From assembly GCA_030066685.1 (NCBI GenBank), contig JASJBF010000009.1, positions 1 through 51,892 on the forward strand: a stretch of DNA of 51,892 bases, given 5' to 3'. The notes under the pieces are model-generated. The model was not told the DNA's origin and did not search any database. It worked only from the letters and a program-made list of their open reading frames with translations. Both the position numbers and the translations under genes were made by a program. Source of the stretch: Kiloniellales bacterium. Lineage in GTDB: Bacteria > Pseudomonadota > Alphaproteobacteria > Kiloniellales > JAKSBE01. Shown piece after piece: positions 26,740 through 34,768 of this stretch (position 1 is its first letter; every line of letters begins with the position of its first letter).

Positions 26740-27131
26740 CAGATGCCGGCTCTCAGGTGGCCGCCGGGCCGCCGCGCTGGATCGTGGCTCTGGGCGGCCT
26801 CATCGTTTTGGGCTTTGTCGGCTACTTCGGTTTTCTCGGCCTGGACAGCTTCGGCCTGGCGGAGCAGCGGGGCACGGCCACCGTGGTCGGCAAGGAGTAC
26901 CTGCCGGCGGGAACCACCTATCGCAGCGTCATGATCGGCGGCCAGAACCGCGTCGTGCCCCAGGCGACGGGCGAGCAGCATCTGCTCGCCCTCAAGGTCG
27001 GCGACGACGAGACCGTCTTCGCGGTCGATCGCGGCGCCTACCAACGCATCGGCGAGGGCGACCGGCTTCCGGTGGTCTACCGCCGGACGCGCCTGACCGG
27101 TGCCCTGCAAGTGGTTGAGATCGCGCGCTAG
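26736..27131 (+). CDS. Small single-pass membrane protein in the effector-loading cassette
   Basis: This 131-residue protein starts at the ATG overlapping the stop of the second DUF2169 gene. One hydrophobic segment lies near the N terminus (WIVALGGLIVLGFVGYFGFLGL, ~14-35). The remaining ~90 residues look like a beta-rich domain (RGTATVVGKEYLPAGTTYR, HLLALKVGDDETVFAVD, LPVVYRRTRLTGALQVVEI), similar in style to DUF3592-like membrane proteins, though I cannot confirm the family. It sits between the adaptors and the PAAR-like protein, so it may be part of the loading or cargo-protection set. Confidence 0.75.
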   Translation: MTDAGSQVAAGPPRWIVALGGLIVLGFVGYFGFLGLDSFGLAEQRGTATVVGKEYLPAGTTYRSVMIGGQNRVVPQATGEQHLLALKVGDDETVFAVDRGAYQRIGEGDRLPVVYRRTRLTGALQVVEIAR

Positions 27132-27149
27132 AGGAGGGAGCCGAGCGCC

Positions 27150-27938
27150 ATGCCGAACTGGCCGGCGGTCAAGCTGATGGACATGGTGGTGGGTGTCGAC
27201 GTGCACGCGGTCGCGCCTATACCAGGGGTGCCGGTGCATCCCTACGCCGGCCCGGTCTATCTCTGGACCGATCCCGCCTTTCCGAAGATGAACGTCTTCA
27301 TCAACGGCATGCCGGCGATGACGGTCGGCAGCATGGGCTACTTCGCCCATGTGCCCCAGGGGGTGCCGGTGCCGCCGACGCCGACCAACACGCCCTACTG
27401 GAAGCGCTACCTGTCCAACATCGCCATGGGCGCGGTGCTGATGGGGCTGACCACCTTGGCCAACATCGCCATCGCCGGGATCGCCGCACTGATTCCCAAG
27501 CCCCCGGAGGCGGAGAGCTTCATCCAGGACGTGACCGGGATCAACACCAGCAACACGGCGACCACCTGGGAGTCGACCAAGGCCGCCTTTTCCTCCTTCA
27601 CCCAGTGGATGACCTGGGCCAAGCTCTTGATGCCGCCGCTGCCCTACATCGGCGCCCAGGGCTCCTGCGCCGTCGGCAGCCCCAACGTCACGGTCAACGG
27701 CGGCCCGCTGGCCTTCGTGGCGCCTTTGGTGGCGACCTCCTGCAGCGACATCCCGGTGGTGCCAAACGCCATGACCCTGGGCTTCAGCAACGTCCTGGTC
27801 GGCGTAAGCTTCGCCGACCTCGCCCGCGCCATCGCCGTCAGCACGGCCCAGGCCGGCGTCTCGGCGGGGGTCCAACGAGGCGTTTCTGCTTTCCAGAATC
27901 GTGGCTCGGGGAGGCAGAGCTGTGGATGCGGACGTTGA
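27150..27938 (+). CDS. PAAR-like protein with membrane segment
   Basis: This 262-residue protein has two PAAR-like halves: VDVHAVAPIPGVPVHPYAGPVYLW with VFINGMPAMTVGSMGYFAHVPQGVP, and GSCAVGSPNVTVNGGPLAFVAPLVATSCSDIPVVPNA. A hydrophobic segment lies between them (MGAVLMGLTTLANIAIAGIAALIP, ~91-114). PAAR proteins sharpen the VgrG tip and carry effectors. Here the membrane segment may help cargo cross the target inner membrane. The protein ends in SCGCGR. The Rhs gene follows after 62 bases, so PAAR and Rhs are separate genes rather than the common fusion. Confidence 0.85.
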   Translation: MPNWPAVKLMDMVVGVDVHAVAPIPGVPVHPYAGPVYLWTDPAFPKMNVFINGMPAMTVGSMGYFAHVPQGVPVPPTPTNTPYWKRYLSNIAMGAVLMGLTTLANIAIAGIAALIPKPPEAESFIQDVTGINTSNTATTWESTKAAFSSFTQWMTWAKLLMPPLPYIGAQGSCAVGSPNVTVNGGPLAFVAPLVATSCSDIPVVPNAMTLGFSNVLVGVSFADLARAIAVSTAQAGVSAGVQRGVSAFQNRGSGRQSCGCGR

Positions 27939-27984
27939 CTTGGTCAACGGATTTGTATCCTGAGGGCTGGAGCGCCTGGAAATC

Positions 27985-27995
27985 AAGGGAGGTGA
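27985..27995 (+). promoter_or_regulatory. Strong ribosome-binding site fixing the Rhs GTG start
   Basis: AAGGGAGGTGA is a near-perfect match to the anti-Shine-Dalgarno complement. It ends 5 bases before GTG 28001. The codon before that GTG is an in-frame TGA, so no upstream start is possible. Confidence 0.75.
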
Positions 27996-28000
27996 CTTGA

Positions 28001-31000
28001 GTGCGACAGGGAGCAAGGACAGTTGGTCATCCGGTTGACGTTGCCACTGGAACTGTATTTACGACCTATCTGGATTGCTTTGTGCAAGGTCGCATCCCTG
28101 TTCTGTGGAAGAGGTGTTACAGCACAGCGGCGCTTGCCGACGGTATCAGCGCCTTTGGTCGAGGGTGGCTGACACCCTACTATGCCGGCCTGGAGCAGAC
28201 CGAAGACGAAGTCCTTTTCCGCGCTCCGGATGGAACCGAAATTAGGTTCCAGAATCACGATCAGGCGCCTCACGAAGACACGCATTTAATAAACCTGGCC
28301 GCTTTCGCCGAGATCCGAAGGGATCGCCACGGCGAAATCTGCGTCATGACTTGGGGCACTGAAAAGGACGAGGTAAGCAGATTTTACTTCAAGCCGTCTT
28401 CGTTAAGGGAAGTGACCCGGCCGCACAGCATCAGTGATAACCACGGAAATTTTCTTGAGCTAAAATATGACAAATTCGATCGTTTGATTGGTATCTTTCA
28501 GCGTCGTGAGCAGCGACAAGTGTCGCTGCGCTACAACGAAAATGATCTGATTGCGGAGGCGTTCCTAGAGCTCTCATCCGGCCGTACCCGGAAGATCTCT
28601 GCCTATGGATATCAAGGTCAAGACCTGATATGGGCCGATAACGCTGCGGGAGAACGCGTCAATTACTCTTACAATGATAAGGGCCTTCTCGAGACAGAAT
28701 TGTTCCAGAGTGGCTGCGGGATAAAGTTCCAATACGATGATGAGGATCGCTGCGTTTACACGTGTAGTACCGAAGGAAGGCTGGGAGAACGACGGCTTCG
28801 TTACTTTCCGCTAGGCATGACAATCGTCTCCGATAGCCATGATAAGGAATGGATCTATCGTTACAACACAGAAGGGCAGGTCACGAGCATAGTATCGCCA
28901 CTAGGTCATACAAGCTCTACAGTCTTCGATGAATTTGGGAGGATTATTGAATCCGCCGATGAGAATGATGCCAGGTGGCAGATTGCCTACGATTCAAATG
29001 GCAATGTTGGCTCTCTAACAGATCCCCTGGGAAACTCGACGACGTTCGTTTGGGACCTGGAGCGACAGCTAACAGAGTATGAGGATTCAAACGGCGCCAA
29101 GACAAGCATGGGCTATAATGCAGCGGGAAAGCTGATCTGGGTAAAGGATGCTCTCGAAAATACAGAGTACTTCGACTACGATTCGCGTGGTGATCTTGTT
29201 CGGCGGCGTTTCGCTGATGGCCGTACAGCTGAAGTTGAAGTTGACTCTTTCGGGAACCCTAAATCTATCTTGTTCGAGGGCGGTTCGGTAGATTTTCTGC
29301 ACGATGATGAAGGTTATCTGATTCAGGAAACGAATCATGACGGCAGAGTAACACGTTATCAATATGATGCACTGGGAAATTTCAGCTCCATAGAATTGTC
29401 GAGTGGCGATGTTTACACCTTTAATTTCACTGGGGATGGCAGACTACACAGAGAGACCGGCCCAAATAGTCTTAAACGAGAGTATCAGTATACCGCCTGC
29501 GGTAACCTCGCAAAGCGATCAGATTCTGAAGGCCGTACATTTAGTTATATTTGGGGAACAGAACCCTGCCAGCTTCTCACGATCGTAAACCCCAAGGGGG
29601 AAGAACACAACTTTTATTATGATGATGCTGGGCGTTTGTGCGGCGAGAGAGACTTCTCAGGTAAAGAGACTAGGTACGAGTTGGATCCGGGTGGACACGT
29701 TGTCGCGGTGATGGAGGGGGCAGGGGGGGCAACCTTTATTGAACGGAACGCGCTTGGTAGGGTCGTCGCCGTTTCCGATAAAGATGGTCAGTGTTTGTAT
29801 GAATATGACGGTGTCGGAAACATCATTCAAGCGGAGAACCGCTTCTGCTCAATATCTACCACTTATGATGCCCTCGGCAGGGTCATATCTGAGCGCCGCG
29901 GAGATAACGTCATTTCCACGACTTATGACGGTTTGTATCGAAAGGAGCGGCGTACGTCCTGGGGCGGCGTCACGCGATATGATTATGACCGCGGAGTATT
30001 GCGCGCCGTGGCCCATGGGGAGGTCGCTCAAATTGATTTCGAACGCATTGCTTTTGGACGCATCAGTGGGATCCGCCGATCAAACCGGGTTGAAGAAGTC
30101 TTTCAAGTCGACGAGAAGGAGAACTGCGTAGCTCGAACCGGCTACTCCGGCGGCTCGGTTTTCCAAGAGACGACGACTTACTTTCGTGCAGCCGGGCTCG
30201 TTGATCGGATCGAGATGTCGCACGGTCAGGTCAAGACCTTTCAATACGATTCCATCGGCCGGTTGAGGGTCGCCGCTGACTCTCAGCACGGAAGGGAATC
30301 ATTTGATTTCGACTTGGCTGACAACCTTACAAAACGCTCTAGAAACGGTTCGGACCTGGAGCTCGGCTATGGTGAGGGCAACCGCCTTGTTTCGGCTTTA
30401 GGAAGGGGTGCTTCTGGAAAGAAGTATAGTTTTGATTCGGAAGGACGCCTTGATCGGGTCGAGGGCGAGGCGGGCTGGCGTACACATGACTTTGATCAGA
30501 GCGGCCTATTGGTGTCTACCGAGGCGTCACGAGGTGAGGCCGTTCAATATCGCTATGATCCATTCGGCAGGCGGATAGAGAAAAGATGCGGCGGTCAGGT
30601 GACAGAATATCTGTGGGATCAGTATACCCTGGCCGCCGAGAGGACGATCGACGTCGATGGGAGAGAATCAAAGCAGATCTCTTATGTTTTTGAGCCGGAT
30701 CAGTTCACGCCTCTTTTAAGGGTTATAGAGGGCCGCCCCGAATTTTTCCATACGGACCATCTCGGGACACCCTTGTCGCTCACTGACGAGGCCGGCCGGG
30801 AGGTGTGGCGAGCCAGCTATGATGCCTTTGGAGCCGCCAAGATCGAGCGGTGCGATACCGCTCCGAACAACATTCGATTTGCCGGTCAGTACTTCGATGT
30901 AGAGACTGGATACCACTACAATTATTTTCGCTATTACGATCCCGAGACGGCACGATACATCAGTCCTGATCCAATTGGCTTATATGGAGGTGCCAATACC

Positions 31001-31537
31001 TACATCTATTCACTAGCGCCAACAATGTTCACAGATCCGCTTGGCCTGACGACAGGAGACCGGGCGGATCTTGAGAGCAGAGCACTCGCCGCAAGAGGTG
31101 CGCCGGTTCAGTCTGACGGTCAGACCCCGAACGTAGGTGCCGCGTGTGTAAGCGACCAAGCGCCTGGCAGTGTGGGGACTGGTGCCAATAGCAGGAATCC
31201 GTCGGAACGGGGTCGATGGCCGCCCGTTGGCCATAGCTCCATGCAAGGAGCGTTCGACCCGCGTACCCAAGACCCGGCAGCGAGGAACATGAGGATCTCC
31301 TGGAAACATGCTGAGGTCCGAGCGCTCGCCCGCATGGCTCGGGCTGCGGGCGGCATGCAGAATGTGCGGGGGAGCAATGTAACAATGGTCTCGACTGGGA
31401 GGCCATGCCCATACTGTCAATGTGCGCTGCAAACTATTTCCAATCGTACCCAAATGACGATCACAGTTCATCACCCCGATGATGATTCGCCGATGACATT
31501 CCGGCCAGGTCAGGAGTGCGAGATGTGTGGAGGTTAG
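28001..31537 (+). CDS. Rhs-repeat T6SS effector with C-terminal cytidine-deaminase-like toxin
   Basis: This 1178-residue protein starts with the Rhs N-terminal module (GHPVDVATGTVF) and continues as many YD repeats (YDxxGxL and YDSxGR types) that form a toxin cocoon. The core ends in the Rhs motif SPDPIGLYGGANTYIY with DPLGL at 1012-1016, the usual boundary and self-cleavage area. The last ~160 residues hold a deaminase-type zinc site: His1103-Ala-Glu1105 and Cys1136-Pro-Tyr-Cys1139 (HAE and PCxxC). This is the layout of the deaminase superfamily, including DddA-type toxins. The subfamily and substrate (DNA, RNA or nucleotide) cannot be told here. An extra CEMC pair lies at the very C terminus. 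GC is clearly lower than in the T6SS core, a sign of transfer. Confidence 0.92.
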   Translation: MRQGARTVGHPVDVATGTVFTTYLDCFVQGRIPVLWKRCYSTAALADGISAFGRGWLTPYYAGLEQTEDEVLFRAPDGTEIRFQNHDQAPHEDTHLINLAAFAEIRRDRHGEICVMTWGTEKDEVSRFYFKPSSLREVTRPHSISDNHGNFLELKYDKFDRLIGIFQRREQRQVSLRYNENDLIAEAFLELSSGRTRKISAYGYQGQDLIWADNAAGERVNYSYNDKGLLETELFQSGCGIKFQYDDEDRCVYTCSTEGRLGERRLRYFPLGMTIVSDSHDKEWIYRYNTEGQVTSIVSPLGHTSSTVFDEFGRIIESADENDARWQIAYDSNGNVGSLTDPLGNSTTFVWDLERQLTEYEDSNGAKTSMGYNAAGKLIWVKDALENTEYFDYDSRGDLVRRRFADGRTAEVEVDSFGNPKSILFEGGSVDFLHDDEGYLIQETNHDGRVTRYQYDALGNFSSIELSSGDVYTFNFTGDGRLHRETGPNSLKREYQYTACGNLAKRSDSEGRTFSYIWGTEPCQLLTIVNPKGEEHNFYYDDAGRLCGERDFSGKETRYELDPGGHVVAVMEGAGGATFIERNALGRVVAVSDKDGQCLYEYDGVGNIIQAENRFCSISTTYDALGRVISERRGDNVISTTYDGLYRKERRTSWGGVTRYDYDRGVLRAVAHGEVAQIDFERIAFGRISGIRRSNRVEEVFQVDEKENCVARTGYSGGSVFQETTTYFRAAGLVDRIEMSHGQVKTFQYDSIGRLRVAADSQHGRESFDFDLADNLTKRSRNGSDLELGYGEGNRLVSALGRGASGKKYSFDSEGRLDRVEGEAGWRTHDFDQSGLLVSTEASRGEAVQYRYDPFGRRIEKRCGGQVTEYLWDQYTLAAERTIDVDGRESKQISYVFEPDQFTPLLRVIEGRPEFFHTDHLGTPLSLTDEAGREVWRASYDAFGAAKIERCDTAPNNIRFAGQYFDVETGYHYNYFRYYDPETARYISPDPIGLYGGANTYIYSLAPTMFTDPLGLTTGDRADLESRALAARGAPVQSDGQTPNVGAACVSDQAPGSVGTGANSRNPSERGRWPPVGHSSMQGAFDPRTQDPAARNMRISWKHAEVRALARMARAAGGMQNVRGSNVTMVSTGRPCPYCQCALQTISNRTQMTITVHHPDDDSPMTFRPGQECEMCGG

Positions 31538-31538
31538 A

Positions 31539-32594
31539 ATGATCGCTCGCTCACTTGGACATCTTCCAATCAGCCACGATATCAATAAGATTATCTTAAA
31601 TCCAGCTGAAGATCTTTGCTATGTACTCGATCAAATAGGAGTGGTGAGCTGTGTAGATTTAAATGGTTTTTCCGTCAGGCAAAGCGTTGAGACGAACCTA
31701 CAGGTTTCATCATTGGACCTAACAAACAATGGGGAGCGATTGGCGGTTTGCGGTGTTTTGCCTCCGGAAGCCTTTCCGAGCGATCTAGAGCGTTTCGACG
31801 ATTCTTACGCCCTCTTTATTCTGCTATTTGATTCGAAACTTGATCAGCTCCAGCAGCATGCATTTGGCCCGTCTTACGCACCGTTTAGTGACATTGTATT
31901 TACGGTCGATCTAAAATATCTATTATTGGCAGACGACAAATTGAGGAGTGTAGAGGCTGCGACGCTCGTGGAGAAAGATCTAGTAGACGAGGATTGCTAC
32001 GTTGCTCGCCACGGCATTCAGTTTAATGACAGCACGGCTGAGATATTCGTCGTCTGGTGCAGCCAGGGCGGGTCGTGGCTTGAATTCTATGAGCTTTCCG
32101 ATAGCGGCAGTATTAGCAAATCTAGCTTTAGGCCTCTAAGTTTTGGAAATGAGACGGTCGGCGGGATCGCGCGCTCGCCCGGTCGGTCATGCGTTGCTGT
32201 CATGATCCGGTACGACGAGGCTTTTGTAAGGGCCAAAATTGACCAGCTCGACCAGGACGAATACGGACGGCTGGATGTCGTTTCCTGCATTGACAAGGAA
32301 GTTGTTGTCAGTGTGCCGCTGAAACATGAGAGATTTCGAAGGATACTCTCCGGGCAAGGGGGCGATCGCAAGGAGCTTGTGCAATTCCCAAGCAACCCGG
32401 TGTTTCTGCGCGAAGATGAGATCGTTGTTTCCGATCCTGACGGTAAACTTCTCCTTGTTCGACTTGACGGGTCGCCGGCGGAAGAAATTTTCCAATGCGT
32501 CTCACCTGTGTCGACGCTGGCGTTTTCATCAAAGGGGCTGCTCTGTGCTGGTCTTCGATCTGGTGGCGTTGAGTTTATTGAGATTGTTCGATAG
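31539..32594 (+). CDS. Candidate immunity protein, beta-propeller-like
   Basis: This 351-residue protein starts one base after the Rhs stop, behind GGAGG, so it is tightly coupled to the toxin gene. That is the usual place for the cognate immunity gene. It has no signal peptide, as expected for protection against a cytoplasmic deaminase. The sequence reads like repeated beta-propeller blades: KIILNPAEDLCYVLDQIGVVSCVDL, SSLDLTNNGERLAVCG, DIVFTVDLKYLLLADDKLRSVEAATL, ..., VSTLAFSSKGLLCAGLRSGGVEFIEI. Short hydrophobic-Asp/Asn-Gly turns occur about every 45-60 residues. I do not recognise a named immunity family. Low GC matches the Rhs gene, so both were probably acquired together. Confidence 0.78.
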   Translation: MIARSLGHLPISHDINKIILNPAEDLCYVLDQIGVVSCVDLNGFSVRQSVETNLQVSSLDLTNNGERLAVCGVLPPEAFPSDLERFDDSYALFILLFDSKLDQLQQHAFGPSYAPFSDIVFTVDLKYLLLADDKLRSVEAATLVEKDLVDEDCYVARHGIQFNDSTAEIFVVWCSQGGSWLEFYELSDSGSISKSSFRPLSFGNETVGGIARSPGRSCVAVMIRYDEAFVRAKIDQLDQDEYGRLDVVSCIDKEVVVSVPLKHERFRRILSGQGGDRKELVQFPSNPVFLREDEIVVSDPDGKLLLVRLDGSPAEEIFQCVSPVSTLAFSSKGLLCAGLRSGGVEFIEIVR

Positions 32595-32931
32595 TCTGCC
32601 TTCGAAATTTCTCTGCAAACGTTTAGGCACTCAGCCCTTGGATGCGCCGCTGGTTCGGGTAAGCCCCAACCTTCGAGGTGAGTATCTCGACGAGTGCTGG
32701 AGTCCACTGACGCGAAGTGGGTTAGGTGCCGGGCATTGTCTAGAGTCTCTTACGGTGCTCGTGGCTGGGATGGCCAGGCGGTTTCTTGTGTCTTGGGCAG
32801 CCCGTTGTTCATGAAGTGCTTCGTCGTCGACAAGGGAGCGGCAACTTTGTCGCAGTCAGACCGAAGGGAAAATCGAAGCAACAAGGGAGTCGGCTTAGGC
32901 GCCACAGCCATTTGGAGTAGATTCAGCGTCG
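32595..32931. other. 337-bp gap after the immunity gene
   Basis: GC is still intermediate here, and several short frames are open. None has a ribosome site plus recognisable product, and no Rhs or toxin remnant is apparent. It is probably the edge of the acquired effector segment and the promoter of the next gene. Confidence 0.4.
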
Positions 32932-33717
32932 ATGAACGAGCCATTCGAACACACGACCGCGACCATCCACCGCCGGAAGGTCCAGTACCGCGTGCTCGTG
33001 GTCGTCGTGGCCTTGGGCGTCCTCGGCGCGCTGGCGGCGGCGGGTGTCATGGGCTCGGCGCGGCCCTTGGCCGGCTTGCTGCTGTTGGTGCCGGCCTGGA
33101 CCGGGTTTCTGGTCCTCGACGGGCTCGCGGTCGGGCGCTGGCGGACGGAGCTCCTGGCGGCCTGGGTCGAGGGAGGGCTCGAGCTCCGTGCCTTCGCCCA
33201 GGCCCTGGGGGAGGTCCGGGTCCTGCCGCAGTCGACCTTGCGGGGCATGTTCGTCGGCCTCCCAGTTCCCGCATCGCCGCAGGACGAGGCGCGGATCCCG
33301 CCGCGGGGCCGGTCGGCGCTGGCTCGATTGTCGGACGCGCTGCGGGCGGCGGAGGCGGGGCGCAGCCTGATCCCCGGCCTTGCCGCCAGCTGCGTGGCGC
33401 TCTCGGTCGTGGCCGCGGTTTGGGGCCTGTCGTGGCTGCCGCTCGCCGGTGCCGGACTGGCGGTCCCGCTGCTCGTCCTCCACCCCTTCTGGGACCGCGT
33501 CGTGCGGCGACGCTATCGGCGCGGCCTGCGGGCCGCCATGGAAGGGCTGGATGACGAGGGCGCGCGTACTGCGGTAATCGCCATCGCCGAGAGTCTCGAC
33601 TGGTCGCGGGCCCCGGCCCGGCTTCGCGACGCACTGCTGGCCGAACTCGCCCGGCCCGGACAGGAGCGCCGGAGCCGCGGGGCGGTGGCGGGATCGACCG
33701 TGGCCGGCCGGACCTGA
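32932..33717 (+). CDS. Hypothetical four-helix membrane protein
   Basis: This 261-residue protein is not recognised. Two hydrophobic hairpins are seen: ~20-41 with 44-63, and ~146-165 with 168-187. A ~80-residue cytoplasmic-looking loop lies between them, including AWVEGGLELRAFAQALGEVRVLPQSTLRGMFVGLPVP. The C-terminal ~70 residues are Arg-rich and helical. It returns to the high GC of the T6SS core. It sits between the effector cassette and a convergent unknown gene, near the control genes, so a T6SS link is plausible but unproven. Confidence 0.65.
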   Translation: MNEPFEHTTATIHRRKVQYRVLVVVVALGVLGALAAAGVMGSARPLAGLLLLVPAWTGFLVLDGLAVGRWRTELLAAWVEGGLELRAFAQALGEVRVLPQSTLRGMFVGLPVPASPQDEARIPPRGRSALARLSDALRAAEAGRSLIPGLAASCVALSVVAAVWGLSWLPLAGAGLAVPLLVLHPFWDRVVRRRYRRGLRAAMEGLDDEGARTAVIAIAESLDWSRAPARLRDALLAELARPGQERRSRGAVAGSTVAGRT

Positions 33718-33746
33718 GCCCCGGCCTGGCGCCCCTGCGAGCCGGG

Positions 33747-34532
33747 TCACTCCGCGGCCGGCAGCAGGGCGGCGGCGTGCTCCCTGGCCTGGGCCAGGAG
33801 CTCGTCCTTCAAGGGGGTCTTCATCTCGACGATGTCCTTGAGGCGGACCACCTCCTCGAAGACGGGGCTGCCGGAGACCTCGGAGATCTGGATCATCAGA
33901 TCGTCCGGCGCGCGCTGGGTGCCGACCGGGGCGCTGAGCAGGGTCAGCGGCAGCTCGCCCAGGCCGGGCAGGGTGCCGGTGCTGACCGCGAAGCCGAGGT
34001 CGCCCAGCAGGCGGCCGAGATCGGGCTGGCGCCGCATCGCCACCGTCATCAGCAGGATGTGGATCAGGGCCTCCTTGAGGTCGCGCTCGTGGACCTGGTC
34101 GCCCTGGGCCAGCAGCCCGGCGAGGCGCGCGGGGGTGAAGCCGGCATAGGTCAGCACCCAGCGCAGCGGCGAGACCGCGGTCAGGTTCTTGGTCTTTCCC
34201 GCGGCGCCGGCCTCGTAGGGGTACTCGACGCGGACGAAGGCCGGCCGCCCGGTCGCGAAGGTGATCGGCGGCTCCAGCGAGCGCGGCAGGTTGTAGAGCT
34301 TGCTGCGGGCCAGCTTCAGATAGCTCGCCTCCAGCTCCTCGAAGGCCTGCTTCGCGCCCTTGACCGTGGTGCCGGCGCCGGGGCGCACGTGGTCGCCGAA
34401 GACCCGCTGCGGCTGGAACAGCGGCTGCAGGGTCGCAAGGTAGCCGCCAAGCCGCGCCTGCAGGGTCTCTGCGACGGCCGTGGTCAGCTTGCGCAGGAGC
34501 AGAAGCCGCTCCATGTCGATTCGATCGTCCAT
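33747..34532 (-). CDS. Hypothetical cytoplasmic protein, T6SS-linked by position
   Basis: This 261-residue protein starts at 34532 (MDDRIDMERL), behind GGAAGGGG; an earlier start at 34583 is possible. It has no signal peptide or membrane segment. Visible blocks are RLLLLRKLTTAVAETLQARLGGYLATLQPLFQPQRVFGDHV, FATGRPAFVRVEYPYEA, ALIHILLMTVAMRRQPDLGRLLGDLGF and a C-terminal VFEEVVRLKDIVEMKTPLKDELLAQA. The helical-then-beta style recalls baseplate-associated proteins, but I cannot assign a family. It is convergent with the membrane-protein gene and divergent from pppA, with 236 bp between it and pppA. Confidence 0.7.
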   Translation of the reverse strand: MDDRIDMERLLLLRKLTTAVAETLQARLGGYLATLQPLFQPQRVFGDHVRPGAGTTVKGAKQAFEELEASYLKLARSKLYNLPRSLEPPITFATGRPAFVRVEYPYEAGAAGKTKNLTAVSPLRWVLTYAGFTPARLAGLLAQGDQVHERDLKEALIHILLMTVAMRRQPDLGRLLGDLGFAVSTGTLPGLGELPLTLLSAPVGTQRAPDDLMIQISEVSGSPVFEEVVRLKDIVEMKTPLKDELLAQAREHAAALLPAAE

Positions 34533-34675
34533 CGAGTCCCCTTCCTCCAGGCCGCGCCATCGCGTCCCGCCCGGCCCGATCATGACAGGTGAGCAAGGCG
34601 GTGTTTCCTACGCCTAACTCCACCTCTTCGATATTGATCTGGAAGACCGCAGGCAAGACTTCGCGATTATTTTAG

Positions 34676-34731
34676 GCCGGAAAGCAAGGCGCCACCAAGC
34701 GGTAAAACAAAGGCTTGGCCTTGCTTCCGGC
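34676..34731. promoter_or_regulatory. Long imperfect hairpin upstream of pppA
   Basis: Three paired blocks (GCCGGAA/TTCCGGC, GCAAGGC/GCCTTGC and CAAGC/GCTTG) are interrupted on the left side by a 1-base and a 5-base bulge. The loop is GGTAAAACAAAG. The structure ends 37 bases before the pppA start codon, so it probably lies in the leader or just upstream. No T-run follows, so a simple terminator is unlikely. Confidence 0.5.
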
Positions 34732-34768
34732 GGCAGCTTCGCCGGGAGAAAACCTGCGGCGGGGGTCA

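Noticed and set aside
27901-28000. Frameshift that split one PAAR-Rhs fusion into two genes
   Set aside because: The Rhs gene has an excellent ribosome site and its own GTG start, and the PAAR protein ends cleanly, so two real genes are more likely.
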